A stretch of 64,000 nucleotides of DNA from CAZSBG01 sp964605145 (GCA_964605145.1 CAZSBG010000007.1:1-64000); one strand, 5' to 3'. Shown: positions 47,048 to 56,363, counted from the first letter of the stretch. Made by a program: numbers and translations. Notes: a model not told the origin generated them from the letters alone.

Positions 47048-47230
47048 TTATCTGTTTGACCGCGATTTGCCTTTTCCTTTCTTATCTGTTACGCCCTTTG
47101 TGATTTCATAAATTGTGTTCGAAACATGCGAATCACTATTGCTCCGTCCGGTTTCTTTGAAAATCTCAATACTTAATTCTGATAATTGTCCTAATAATGC
47201 TTCACTAAATCCATTAAACTGTGATGACAT
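47048..47230 (-). CDS. small hypothetical protein upstream of the GspE-like gene
   Basis: 60 residues, with a helical amphipathic first half (GFSEALLGQLSELSIEIFKE) and a basic tail (DKKGKGKSRSNR). No known domain. An AGGGGAG site lies about 11 nt before the ATG, and the stop is 37 bp before the GspE-like start, so it probably heads that operon. It could be translated as a leader or partner. Confidence 0.5.
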   Translation of the reverse strand: MSSQFNGFSEALLGQLSELSIEIFKETGRSNSDSHVSNTIYEITKGVTDKKGKGKSRSNR

Positions 47231-47499
47231 ATTCCATGCTCCCCTTAAGTTAGAGTGTCAATAATGTAAATACGAGTTGTTTACCCTTGATGAAAATCTG
47301 ATCCACATTTAACGAACTGGGGAATCGATGTGTACGTAACGATACGAAAAGTTGAGTTAAAAGCAACGCGGTTCTCCCCTCCCACATCAATCAATTTCCC
47401 GAGAATGAACCCTCAAAAAAAAATTAAATTGTATGTTGCAACCAAATTATTATTTTGAAAATTGATTCTGAAATAGAATCAGATTGATTAGTACTTAAT

Positions 47500-48273
47500 T
47501 TAATATAAAATATACGCGTGGAAAAACTGCAGGATATTTTGTCCACTGAAAATGTAACAAATTGCTCCCATCGAAAGAAATGGGCCAAAGGGGATTTTAT
47601 GATCGCCATGCGGACCCTTCCATAACATTACGAGAACTCCAATAGGTGCTGCCAAAAAGAATCCAATCATCAATGCCATAAGAACACCTGTCAAACCTAA
47701 ATAGGCTCCGATCATGGCTGCTAACTTAATATCCCCCCCGCCCATACTTTCTTTTTTAAATAACAAATTCCCCAAAAATGCAATGGCGATTAATACGCCA
47801 GCCCCGACAACTGCGCCTGATAATACTTCAATAATAGAATCACTTGCCAAAAAAATTGTGAGCAGCAACCCCGTAACCAGTCCGGGAATTGTGATCACAT
47901 TGAGAATTAATTGGAAATCTAAATCAATGAAACTAACTATTATCAGACAAAAAATCAGTACACTGTAAATAATGAACTCCACTGTCAATCCATACTTTGA
48001 AAATAGGGCGGTTAATAGTATTGCGCTCGTAAATTCAACAATTGGATAACGTATGGATATTGCACCTTTGCACGCGCGACATTTCCCACGTAAAAACAGG
48101 TAACTGAAAATTGGAATATTATCGTACCAATGTAGCTGATAACCGCAATGTGGACAATTAGAAGGAGGTAAAACAATCGATTTTTGCCTGGGTAAGCGAT
48201 AAATACAAACATTTAAAAAACTTCCTATTAAAGCGCCAAAAGTAAATACAAACACCCAACGTATATCGACCAT
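47500..48273 (-). CDS. prepilin peptidase / N-methyltransferase (A24 family)
   Basis: The 257-residue polytopic protein cleaves and N-methylates type IV prepilins at the membrane. The N-terminal methyltransferase-associated domain has a zinc CPHC...CRAC motif (residues 40-43 and 65-68) and GSFLNVCIYRLP. The aspartyl protease half has FIDLD (Asp117/Asp119) and the invariant GGGDIKL (Asp181). The catalytic residues look intact, unlike the nearby pilin-like and ATPase genes. It lies 12 bp downstream of the MerR-type gene. Confidence 0.92.
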   Translation of the reverse strand: MVDIRWVFVFTFGALIGSFLNVCIYRLPRQKSIVLPPSNCPHCGYQLHWYDNIPIFSYLFLRGKCRACKGAISIRYPIVEFTSAILLTALFSKYGLTVEFIIYSVLIFCLIIVSFIDLDFQLILNVITIPGLVTGLLLTIFLASDSIIEVLSGAVVGAGVLIAIAFLGNLLFKKESMGGGDIKLAAMIGAYLGLTGVLMALMIGFFLAAPIGVLVMLWKGPHGDHKIPFGPFLSMGAICYIFSGQNILQFFHAYILY

Positions 48274-48285
48274 TTTACCTCACAA

Positions 48286-48543
48286 TCACAAAACCTTCTC
48301 TGTTTCTTCAATTTCCTGAACGCGCTGTACGGCGCTGGTTAATGTATAACCCTGATCAAGAAATTGTTTTACCTTTCTGAGCACATCAACATCTTTAAAA
48401 GAATATCTTTTGAACTCACGTGATCCCATGGTAATCATCTTGGGTCGGATGATACCTTTCAATTCCCAATAGTAAAGTTGTCTTAGGCTGATGTCTAATT
48501 TTCGTGTGACCTCAGAGCTACTTAAATATTCTCCTTCATTCAT
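48286..48543 (-). CDS. MerR-family HTH protein (short)
   Basis: The 85-residue protein is a winged HTH of the MerR type: YLSSSEVTRKLDISLRQLYYWELKGII (6-32), then the wing FKRYSFKDVDVLRKVKQFLDQGYTL and a short C-terminal helix. It has no effector domain, so it resembles phage/excisionase-like or heat-shock regulator-type MerR proteins. It precedes the prepilin peptidase by 12 bp and could autoregulate this operon. Confidence 0.88.
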   Translation of the reverse strand: MNEGEYLSSSEVTRKLDISLRQLYYWELKGIIRPKMITMGSREFKRYSFKDVDVLRKVKQFLDQGYTLTSAVQRVQEIEETEKVL

Positions 48544-49420
48544 TTTCTCATTTCCCTTACTTCATTCAACATTACACACTATACTACTCAGTTAAAACAT
48601 TCACGTAACTTCTTGTACACTATTATCGGTTCACACTTAAATAACTTAACACCACACACAAAAATTTTCGTATCAGCCTAAGACAACAATTTTATAAATA
48701 AACGAACTCACCTCTCTTCATTATTATTATTCATTCTTTTTGATTGAACATCAATGTTTAAGCAATTTGTGTTCCTTTATACTTTCAAATTTACATCTAT
48801 CTAATTTTACTAATTTTAAAACATAATTCATTTTACTCAAATTTGATTACCATCGAATCAATTCAACGATTTTGTTGAATTCTCAATTGAATTAACAAAT
48901 AGTTGAAATACCACAGATGTGTAAGCCATTAAAATAATGACAATTATTAGCTGTCTTAATTTTCGACACCCAAAACCACAATTTTGACGGGATTTTCGAT
49001 AGATATTACAATATTACCGAAGAGTAATGATTCTGATTGAGGTGAAGGATTTTAGAAAGGAACTAACTAAAAATCGGGAAGCGTTTAGTAACTGACAACT
49101 CTTATTCTGGGCATTCTTGGCAGAAAAATCACAAAAGATAAAATTAAAAAATCAACTAAAATCCAAACAGAAAATTCCAATTATCAAACTTTATTCGAAA
49201 ATGCAGGACCAAATGGCTGTGTCCTGGTTTGATTTTTTTGTATTTGGAATTGTAATTTGCGTGTTATTTGGTTGCTGAGTTTCGTAATTTCCGGTTTATC
49301 CGGCTCAGGTCGATAGGATAAAAAAAACACAATTGGAACAGACATATTGAACAAAGTAGAGACAGAACGCGCGTCAAGCGCTGTTTACGATTGTTGAAAA
49401 TAATTGGATCAGTTTTTTTA
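48544..49420. other. long AT-rich intergenic region, no gene seen
   Basis: 877 bp upstream of the MerR-type gene and downstream of the PAP2 gene. No ORF has a plausible start or motif, and a 71-codon ORF at 49264-49479 overlaps the PAP2 3' end in another frame. No family repeat or terminator was recognised. It presumably contains the MerR/prepilin peptidase promoter. Confidence 0.4.
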
Positions 49421-50329
49421 TTATTCTGGAAAATACTTGAATTTGAGTCCGTTCCACCAATCTTCCAATTTCGGACCAATCCAGAAAGCGAATATTCCCA
49501 ATAATAAACCGGCGATTAAATCAATCACGTAATGATGGCGTAAATACACTGTCGAAACAATGAGTAAAATGACAGCAGGGAGCATGATCCAGAATAACCA
49601 TTTCAAATACCGCCAGGCAAAAAACAAGGATACGAAACTCACTGCACAATGAAGCGACGGGAAGGCGCCGCGACTTGAAGAAGCAGTTAGCATGACATCT
49701 TTAATGGAATTGAGATGCTGGCCCTGCAGCGTCACGGTAAACATCGGTTGCAATACAATTCGCGGGGGTGCGGCAGGAAAAATAACAAACAGAAAATATC
49801 CAATATAATAACAGATTATTGTCGTGACCAGGGTGTATCGAAATTCCTGGTATCGTTTCAAGAAATACAGAACGAGCGCCACCACAATGACCAGAATGAA
49901 ATAATTTGCATACGCTGCGATAAAAATATCGGTGCGCTGCGGAGTGATGAACTTCTCCGCCCAGACACATGGCTGCACGCCAAACAGCCAGTCATCAATT
50001 TTGATGAGCCAGTGCTGCACGTCATTCTGATTGGCAAAATGAACAGTGTCATGTAAGTTTGTGTAAATAGCGATGCAAAATCCGAATGGTAGCCAATCGC
50101 GTAATATCATCCAGTTTTTTTTGAACTTAAGAATGAGCATGAAAATTGCAAAAACACCAATAGTCACCCATAGCCGCTGCCAATCGCCCAAAATACGCGT
50201 CGGCATTTGGTCGCGAAGCAAAAAGTAAAAATACGCTTTGGAGGTCAGATACACCATGGGAATAAAGAAAAGAACAGCAATCGCCTCTTCGAGACGCAAA
50301 GAGAGAAATCGATCAAATAGCTTTTTCAT
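49421..50329 (-). CDS. PAP2-superfamily phosphatase (inositol-phosphotransferase-like), membrane protein
   Basis: From ATG 50329 (upstream CAGGAAGC) the product is 302 residues with six or more membrane helices. The PAP2 motifs are SRGAFPSLHCAVSF, which carries the first catalytic His, and YLRHHYVIDLIAG, which carries the second His and the Asp. The arrangement resembles AUR1/inositol-phosphorylceramide-synthase-like members. It likely hydrolyses or transfers a lipid phosphate. It sits 38 bp after the beta-helix lipoprotein stop. The reading frame opens at 50368, overlapping that stop, but that start lacks a site. Confidence 0.85.
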   Translation of the reverse strand: MKKLFDRFLSLRLEEAIAVLFFIPMVYLTSKAYFYFLLRDQMPTRILGDWQRLWVTIGVFAIFMLILKFKKNWMILRDWLPFGFCIAIYTNLHDTVHFANQNDVQHWLIKIDDWLFGVQPCVWAEKFITPQRTDIFIAAYANYFILVIVVALVLYFLKRYQEFRYTLVTTIICYYIGYFLFVIFPAAPPRIVLQPMFTVTLQGQHLNSIKDVMLTASSSRGAFPSLHCAVSFVSLFFAWRYLKWLFWIMLPAVILLIVSTVYLRHHYVIDLIAGLLLGIFAFWIGPKLEDWWNGLKFKYFPE

Positions 50330-50367
50330 TAAAACAAGCTTCCTGTTGCACATATTACATGATATCA

Positions 50368-52059
50368 CTATGGCGCTGAATAGTAATCGCCAAATCCGTT
50401 ATTATAAAATAAATTGCTTTGTAAATCCGTGATCGTTACATTTCCAACTGTGTAAATTCCCCAGGTCTGACTGTATTGAATTATACAATTACGAATTATT
50501 GGCGAAAGGCGATCGCAATAAATCATTCCTGCTTGCATGCTATTGCCTCCCCCGTAAGAAATTTCACAATTAACCAGACGACAGTTTTGGGCGGACGCTG
50601 TATTTCCAAAATAAATGGAATTCCAGAATCCCATTATCGGTCGGCTGCCCTGAATAAAAATTTTTGAAGAAATTCCTTCCGCAATAAAACCACCCTGAGA
50701 TGTGACTTCAAATCCGCTTTGCTCTGTCATCAGCACCGTCACACCGGAGGCCAGTGTTACAATGCATCCCTGGATTTGGATGGTATCTACCACTTTATAC
50801 GGAATCCCCAAATCCTGCCAGTAACCATCCCGCATCACCGGGGGCGATTGAGGTGTCCCGCGCACTTCAATTACATCCTCTCCATTTCCGTTGTATTGCC
50901 CCAACGGAATATTGGCCGCAGCGTTCGCTGACACAGAAATAGGCGCTCTTAAATTTTCAGTCACGACATTCTTTGTAAATATCCGCGGAGAGAATTCCCC
51001 TTCAATATAAATACCATAATTAATACTTTTCTGAATGCTGCAATTTGAAATATTCGGGGAGGCGTTCTCCAAAATTAAATTGGCTGGATATCGGATATTT
51101 CGTCCACCCTTTTCTATGTAACAATTATTGAAGCTGCATTCTGCGCTATTGGCTGTAGCGGTTATATAAATTCCATTCCAGCTTCCGATTTCATCGCCGG
51201 TGAAAATAATGGGGGAAAATTCGCCGTTTGCCTGCAAACAGCCGCCCTGGGAAATAGTCAATCCCACATCGCCCTGGAAATTCATTTCAATTCCGGAATT
51301 GAGGATCAGTGTTTTCGATTTAATCTCAAGCTCATCCACAATCAGGTAAGGGATTTCATGCCTGTACCACATATCATTGGAAACAATTTCACCGTCTGTT
51401 ATTTTGATATAATTTATTGTATTATTCAAATATTCATTGCTTCCAATGAATGAAATATTGGACGCAAACGATTCTATCGGAGCGCTATCATTTTCTGAAA
51501 TAGTATTGCTGTGAAATTCAACCCGCCTGCAATCACCATACAATATCACTCCGCTCGAAGCGCTGTTGGAAATGGTACATCCGTGAATGGCCGGCGCACT
51601 GTTATCGCAGTAAATCATGCCTGGGCGTTCAGCATCACCTCCACCATATTCGATGGTGCAATTGACAAGTTTGCAGCTATCATCCATTGCTTTATCATCA
51701 AAGTAAATATATTTCCAGTCTCCCTTTTTCTGGCTACCGGCGCTGAAAGTTATTGACGATTCCGAACCATCCGCAATAAGACCGGCGCTGTCCAGGATAC
51801 TGAGCGAAGCGCCCTGCCCAAATGTTATGTTCGCGCCGGCTTCAATTTTCAATACTGCATTGGTGATACGCAGCGATGAAGTAATGTTGTGCACTTTATC
51901 CGCAGTCCAGGTTTCGGAGCTGGTAATATCTTCAGCGTGATTTACTGTATCGGTGACGACACTTTGGGGCGATACAGTATTTTCACTTGTGCATCGAATT
52001 ACGGCGAATAGCCCAAGCACGAAAAATCCGAGTATTTTTGTCTGGATTTTCAGACTCAA
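50368..52059 (-). CDS. lipoprotein with three right-handed parallel beta-helix modules
   Basis: The 563-residue protein has a lipobox AVIRC with Cys23. Three similar modules of about 150-170 residues follow, each with IxFGxxASLxI/DxGGxxAxG-type turns, a GxWxxIYFxD/GNTA rung, a CxLVNCxIEYGGG rung, a PGMIYCDNS/D-type rung, and an Asn-rich rung. This is the pattern of beta-helix proteins used for binding or cleaving polysaccharides. No catalytic residues were recognised. It is upstream of the PAP2 gene in the same operon. Confidence 0.75.
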   Translation of the reverse strand: MSLKIQTKILGFFVLGLFAVIRCTSENTVSPQSVVTDTVNHAEDITSSETWTADKVHNITSSLRITNAVLKIEAGANITFGQGASLSILDSAGLIADGSESSITFSAGSQKKGDWKYIYFDDKAMDDSCKLVNCTIEYGGGDAERPGMIYCDNSAPAIHGCTISNSASSGVILYGDCRRVEFHSNTISENDSAPIESFASNISFIGSNEYLNNTINYIKITDGEIVSNDMWYRHEIPYLIVDELEIKSKTLILNSGIEMNFQGDVGLTISQGGCLQANGEFSPIIFTGDEIGSWNGIYITATANSAECSFNNCYIEKGGRNIRYPANLILENASPNISNCSIQKSINYGIYIEGEFSPRIFTKNVVTENLRAPISVSANAAANIPLGQYNGNGEDVIEVRGTPQSPPVMRDGYWQDLGIPYKVVDTIQIQGCIVTLASGVTVLMTEQSGFEVTSQGGFIAEGISSKIFIQGSRPIMGFWNSIYFGNTASAQNCRLVNCEISYGGGNSMQAGMIYCDRLSPIIRNCIIQYSQTWGIYTVGNVTITDLQSNLFYNNGFGDYYSAP

Positions 52060-52445
52060 AACACCATCTCCTGATTTGGTTTTAGTTGTTTTTCACTAAT
52101 ATTATCACTGTGATTTTCCAGCGCGATCCCCTTTGCTAACCTGGATTATTCATTGTAATGCATTAAGGAATCCAGATAGCCTGAATGGTGCTTAATTCCG
52201 AATTCATTATATCTAACTTTGTTAAATTTCATATATCTGATTAAATTCATTAATAACATTAATCTAAACATCTTTTGTTTGAAATTTGTGAATAATTCAG
52301 GCTAAAAGAACGCCATACAAAATTTTTAACATGCGTCACTCCTGAAGCCAGATAAAATACAAATACCAAATAAGCGATTGAATACAAGAACAATATTCAA
52401 AAATTCAAACACCTGTTCTGCCATGAGTTTGCTTTTTTTTAAAAA
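52060..52445. other. intergenic, no gene seen
   Basis: An AT-rich 386-bp gap. It probably includes the promoter of the beta-helix lipoprotein gene. No repeat family member or terminator was recognised. Confidence 0.4.
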
Positions 52446-52661
52446 CTAAAATCCGGTTTTTGGACGCCTTGCGCCGAACTGGGCAGCGCACGGCGCGTTT
52501 TTGGTCACATGCTGTTGCAATAGTTCGCACCATAGTGCAGAAAAAGTACGACAGCTATTGCTGCCATCCAAACCTTCGACTTTTGAAAATGAAGCATATT
52601 CGCATTTCAAATCACAAAATTTAATTCGCGATGATTTCACACCTGCATTCTCCTGAGCCAT
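52446..52661 (-). CDS. small Cys-rich protein (DGSxSCRTF type)
   Basis: The 71-residue protein has CDLKCEYASF, then LDGSNSCRTFSALWCELL and a final NAPC. The five conserved-looking Cys residues suggest a metal-binding mini-protein. I recall similar DGxxSCRTF...KNAPC small proteins in other bacteria, but no function. An AGGAGA site precedes the ATG. It lies downstream of the amidase gene, 78 bp after that gene's stop. Confidence 0.6.
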   Translation of the reverse strand: MAQENAGVKSSRIKFCDLKCEYASFSKVEGLDGSNSCRTFSALWCELLQQHVTKNAPCAAQFGARRPKTGF

Positions 52662-52739
52662 AGTAATCTCCTGATCTTATTCATCATATTCGGTTCAAAA
52701 TGTTCATGCGAGGCTGCACTTGACAAATATCTGTATTTC

Positions 52740-53456
52740 TCAGTCACGCACCGGAATGGTATGACCGTACACCTCGATAAATTCACTGATACCCTGGTAC
52801 GTTAGCTGTGCTGCCTGTGAAATGTTTTTCTGCAATCTCATCACCTCATTATCTTCTGCATTATCAAAATAAAAATACTCGATGACAGCCATTACAATGC
52901 CCCTCGATTCACGCCAAAATGCTCGTTCATCATGGAATTCATCGCAAAACAAGCCCCGCGATTTTGTCGGAAGCCGCAACAACGAATTGTTCAAAGCGGC
53001 AGCTAATTTCCTGCCAAGATTGGCCAGGGAATGATGCCATACCTCATAACCAAAGGCTTCTCCGCCATTGGAGTTGGCATGAATAGAAACGGCAATATCT
53101 GCGTCGCAGTAACGGATACCCATGGCATCTGCATTGATCGCCCTGTTGATATCCTGACCTACATTCCAAACGCTCTGGGGCGCGCCCACATCTCTGAAAA
53201 AAAGATGTGAACCTTCCATCCATTTCTGCTTTCCACTCTCCCCGATTTCCTCGTTGAAAAAATCCCGGTTCATAAATACGCTAAATCGAGAGTCTTCATC
53301 TAACAGAACAAACAGTTCCCGGGCGACCAGCACCGTCCAGAAATCCTCGACAACGCCAAAGTAGCTGCGGCGCTGCGTCATCCAGTGCCTGTATTCTTCA
53401 TTATAATAAATGCCGTGGCCAGCGCTTAAATATATTTTGAAAATTCTTTCGGACAT
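52740..53456 (-). CDS. N-acetylmuramoyl-L-alanine amidase (Amidase_3)
   Basis: The 238-residue protein has the zinc-dependent amidase motifs: His14 in SAGHG, Glu37 in VVEDFW, His126 in VSIHANS, and catalytic Glu193 in VIEYFYFDN. It cleaves the lactyl-Ala bond of peptidoglycan. No signal peptide or binding domain is visible, so it may act in the cytoplasm, be exported by another route or have a non-standard substrate. The YARHG-domain gene is 25 bp upstream and co-transcribed. Confidence 0.85.
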   Translation of the reverse strand: MSERIFKIYLSAGHGIYYNEEYRHWMTQRRSYFGVVEDFWTVLVARELFVLLDEDSRFSVFMNRDFFNEEIGESGKQKWMEGSHLFFRDVGAPQSVWNVGQDINRAINADAMGIRYCDADIAVSIHANSNGGEAFGYEVWHHSLANLGRKLAAALNNSLLRLPTKSRGLFCDEFHDERAFWRESRGIVMAVIEYFYFDNAEDNEVMRLQKNISQAAQLTYQGISEFIEVYGHTIPVRD

Positions 53457-53481
53457 TGTCTATCAATTCAATTTAATATCA

Positions 53482-54516
53482 TTAATTTTGATTATTCCGC
53501 TTTTTCTCAATGGCATGAATGGTTCTCATTGTTTCGATATCCCAGCTTGATAGTAGCCAATTGTCATAGCCTGCATTTTCAGCATACCAGGGCTGGGAAT
53601 TAAAATATTCTTTGAGCCACGGGACATCAAACTCCCGACCATATTTTGCAAAGAATGAGTTTCTCAGAATGATTAATTCTTCTTTTGTCATGTCCTTCAG
53701 TTCATCCTCGGATGGCGGCTCAAGATAAAATTCAGGCGGAGAATAGAGCCCAACCGGTTCGCTATATTCGTATCGTTTAATCAGGCGGTCATCGTATGCT
53801 CGACTGGATTTATCTACGACACCGAACCAGTCATCGCTCAGATATGTACGGATAACAATATAATCAGGGTAAAACGACCAGAATGATCCGATGTTCAGCG
53901 GCAACTGAAATTCATTTTCAGCTCGGGCTTCATAATCCTGCCTCACCCATTTCATCAAATCGATATACCACGATTCCTGATTCGACGAATCGTAAATTGA
54001 GGGCGGTTTTTTCACAATGAAATTGAACGTGATTTTAATTTTAATCTCTTCGTTCGGATCAAAATTCAGATCCCAAACATTTAAATAACCAATTCCCGTG
54101 CCATTATCCGCGCTCCACTGCACTCCGGTCGTCTCAACATAATTTGTACACGGAATCATCTTATTGATATTTGTGATCTGCGTATTATTTACAAAGACAT
54201 TGAATTGCTCAAACCGATCGCAATATTCCTGGCCTTCAATCATCTGCACATCAAAGCCGGCAGGAAACCCGACGCGATGAAACAAGGCCTGGTCGCGCAT
54301 GTTTTTGAGCACAGCCCTGTACTCCACCATCCATATACCAAGCGGATGATGATACAAATCCACTTCTTCATTGACCATTTTTATTTCCTCGCAGGAAACA
54401 AACATAACCTGTCGATTTTTGAGCGGACGGATTGGACCGATCAGAGCATCCGCTCGCTGTGGGCAGATTAGGATAAACACAATAAAAGTAATAGCAGCAT
54501 TTCGCAAGAAAATCAT
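53482..54516 (-). CDS. secreted protein with C-terminal YARHG domain
   Basis: The 344-residue protein has a signal peptide (ITFIVFILICPQRADA). The middle is beta-rich, like DUF4424-type domains (VEYRAVLKNMRDQALFHRVG, ITFNFIVKKPP). The C-terminal YARHG domain (about 275-330) is marked by MTKEELIILRNSFFAKYGREF and YFNSQPWY. YARHG domains occur in secreted proteins near peptidoglycan enzymes, which fits the amidase gene 25 bp downstream. It probably acts in the envelope. Confidence 0.75.
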   Translation of the reverse strand: MIFLRNAAITFIVFILICPQRADALIGPIRPLKNRQVMFVSCEEIKMVNEEVDLYHHPLGIWMVEYRAVLKNMRDQALFHRVGFPAGFDVQMIEGQEYCDRFEQFNVFVNNTQITNINKMIPCTNYVETTGVQWSADNGTGIGYLNVWDLNFDPNEEIKIKITFNFIVKKPPSIYDSSNQESWYIDLMKWVRQDYEARAENEFQLPLNIGSFWSFYPDYIVIRTYLSDDWFGVVDKSSRAYDDRLIKRYEYSEPVGLYSPPEFYLEPPSEDELKDMTKEELIILRNSFFAKYGREFDVPWLKEYFNSQPWYAENAGYDNWLLSSWDIETMRTIHAIEKKRNNQN

Positions 54517-55061
54517 AGCAACAATCCTCTTTTTCGCATGTCAGAATCGATTAGTTCAGATTGAAAATATTTTTGCTGAAGCACTAAGAATTCGGCCAAT
54601 CAATATATTGGTATACATTATTCAGACTGTACAATATCCGTCACCGTCTATAAGATATGACCTATTTTCGTCCATAAAAATTGAATTGAATGAAAATTTT
54701 TCATTTTTTATTTAAAAAATAAAATCCGTGTAATAAATTTGTTCAAAATATGATTTTTTGAAATAAATAAATTACCAATGTGTATTTTAATTAATAACTA
54801 TCACTTGAGCCTGTTTTACCCCCTGAAGCCAAAACGACATAAATTTTTGTTTTTTATCTTCTTTTAATTCCTAATAAATGTAATTTCATATTTTTTTCAT
54901 GCAATATAAATTACCCATATTTTTAAGTAAAACAAAGCAAATAAAAGTTGATTATTCTTTGTAACATTATTATTTGCGGCATGACATTTGCAAAAATATA
55001 TTTTATCAAACAGGCCATCAAAAAAAACAAGCCAATCATCGAAAACTTCAGGAGGTCGCCT
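54517..55061. other. intergenic between divergent genes, no gene seen
   Basis: 545 bp, AT-rich, holding the promoters of the leftward YARHG operon and the rightward coiled-coil gene. The reading frame at 54948 is not a convincing start, because the strong AGGAGG lies at about 55050. Confidence 0.4.
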
Positions 55062-55658
55062 GTGTTTCGTCTTAATCTTTCCTTCAACAAAAGCCCGGCG
55101 CGAACAAGTAAAGATTCAATCTTACACCGCTTCATTGAATTTGATCCAGAAAATTTAGAAAAACTAATGAATCAGTTTTCCCAGCAGAAAAAACTGATCG
55201 AAGACCTCGAAAAGTCAAATGAAGAATTGGAGGCAAGGTTAAATGCCTTCCAGGACATCATTTTGAAATATGAATCAATTTTTCGGGAAGAAATTAGCCT
55301 TTATCGATTGCACAAATCTAAACTCACAACAATCGAAAAAGCATTCGAAAAATCTGAATCATTCAGCAAAGAAATTGAGCAACAAATTACATCCTTTGTC
55401 GATACCTATACAACCCAAGAAAACAAGAACAGCCGATTTCACTCCCTGAAGCGCATTATTCTCCGATTCTTCCACCAAAACAAACTGAATAAAAAAGATA
55501 CCCTTTTAAAGCTGAACGAGATTAATGGCATCATCAGTGATAAACAACAACTTCTGGAACGATATCATTGGGATGTTAAAAATTGGCAAAAAAAAATGTC
55601 CATATCCATTTCCAACTCCGAACCACATAGTATGATAAAGCAAGTTGTTGGTTTATAA
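55062..55658 (+). CDS. coiled-coil protein, unknown function
   Basis: From GTG 55062, with AGGAGG 6 nt upstream, the product is 198 residues. It is predicted to be a long coiled coil (about 25-115: FDPENLEKLMNQFSQQKKL, EELEARLNAFQD) followed by a second helical part (LLKLNEINGIISDKQQLLER). No membrane helix or known domain. It has its own terminator at 55689. The longer frame from 54948 would add a hydrophobic N terminus without a ribosome-binding site. Confidence 0.65.
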   Translation: MFRLNLSFNKSPARTSKDSILHRFIEFDPENLEKLMNQFSQQKKLIEDLEKSNEELEARLNAFQDIILKYESIFREEISLYRLHKSKLTTIEKAFEKSESFSKEIEQQITSFVDTYTTQENKNSRFHSLKRIILRFFHQNKLNKKDTLLKLNEINGIISDKQQLLERYHWDVKNWQKKMSISISNSEPHSMIKQVVGL

Positions 55659-55688
55659 TATATAAAATTCAAAAAATAGAATCAATAA

Positions 55689-55728
55689 AAAACTCAATGC
55701 TAAAATTTTTAGTGTTGAGTTTTTTTTT
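55689..55728 (+). terminator. rho-independent terminator after coiled-coil gene
   Basis: AAACTCAATGCTAAAA pairs with TTTTAGTGTTGAGTTT, and a run of T residues follows directly. Confidence 0.85.
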
Positions 55729-55746
55729 GCCTACTCCAAATATTCA

Positions 55747-56035
55747 CTACCGGACACTTTTCAAATTATGTTCGGTAGAGCTGTCATTCCCGTAACGTAG
55801 GCGCTCCTTTCTTTCGCATGCCTGCACAGCCACATTGAATAATTAAATGAGTGCAGGCTTTGCTTTTTGTCGTAGATGCGCCATCTTTTTGGAGGACGGG
55901 AATCTCCTAAAATTTTGTCAAATGGAAACCCGATAGAAGCACAGTCTGCATTCCCTTAAAATACAATGTAACTGTAAAGGCATTCGGGCATGACAATTTG
56001 ATCAAAAATGTCATTTTGTAAAAAGTGTTCGGTAG
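55747..56035. mobile_element. MITE-like element, copy 2 (289 bp)
   Basis: Inverted ends CTACCGGACACTTTT and AAAAGTGTTCGGTAG. Compared with copy 1 it carries an extra ~65 bp (CGCATGCCTGCACAGC to TGCGCCATCTTTTTGGAGG), and the latter part also occurs at about 15470 and 1890. CCAAATATT occurs just outside both ends, a possible target duplication, though not flush with the ends. No ORF. Confidence 0.75.
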
Positions 56036-56134
56036 CGAAACCAAATATTAAATTTTTATTGCAGAAATAAGTTTTTGTTAATTTTTTTAATATTTCAACC
56101 GAATGTTTAATATGGCCAAAAAGTAAAGTGATAA

Positions 56135-56229
56135 CCCAGCGTGGCAAAGCCGCACATAATAATACTTGATGAGCGATTCATATTTAATTCTTTTGCACAA
56201 ATTATCAAAAGTTGCTCGGTAATAACATA
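56135..56229 (-). repeat. 95-bp dispersed repeat, copy D (inverted orientation)
   Basis: Reads CCCAGCGTGGCAAAGCCGC on the plus strand and, reverse-complemented, matches copy B closely including the CATCAAGTATTATTATGTGC core. It sits upstream of the kinase gene. Confidence 0.8.
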
Positions 56230-56363
56230 AATTAAATCGAGCCATTTGAATTTCACTTTATAGTCTGATGATGTAATTCTGACTGGTTAACATTCGTATA
56301 ATCATTTTTATGTGATCAGTCGAATTTAATGAATTCACCCCCAAAAAAAATAAATAAAATGCT

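Noticed and set aside
49264..49479. 71-codon ORF
   Set aside because: Overlaps the PAP2 gene 3' end in another frame and has no features.
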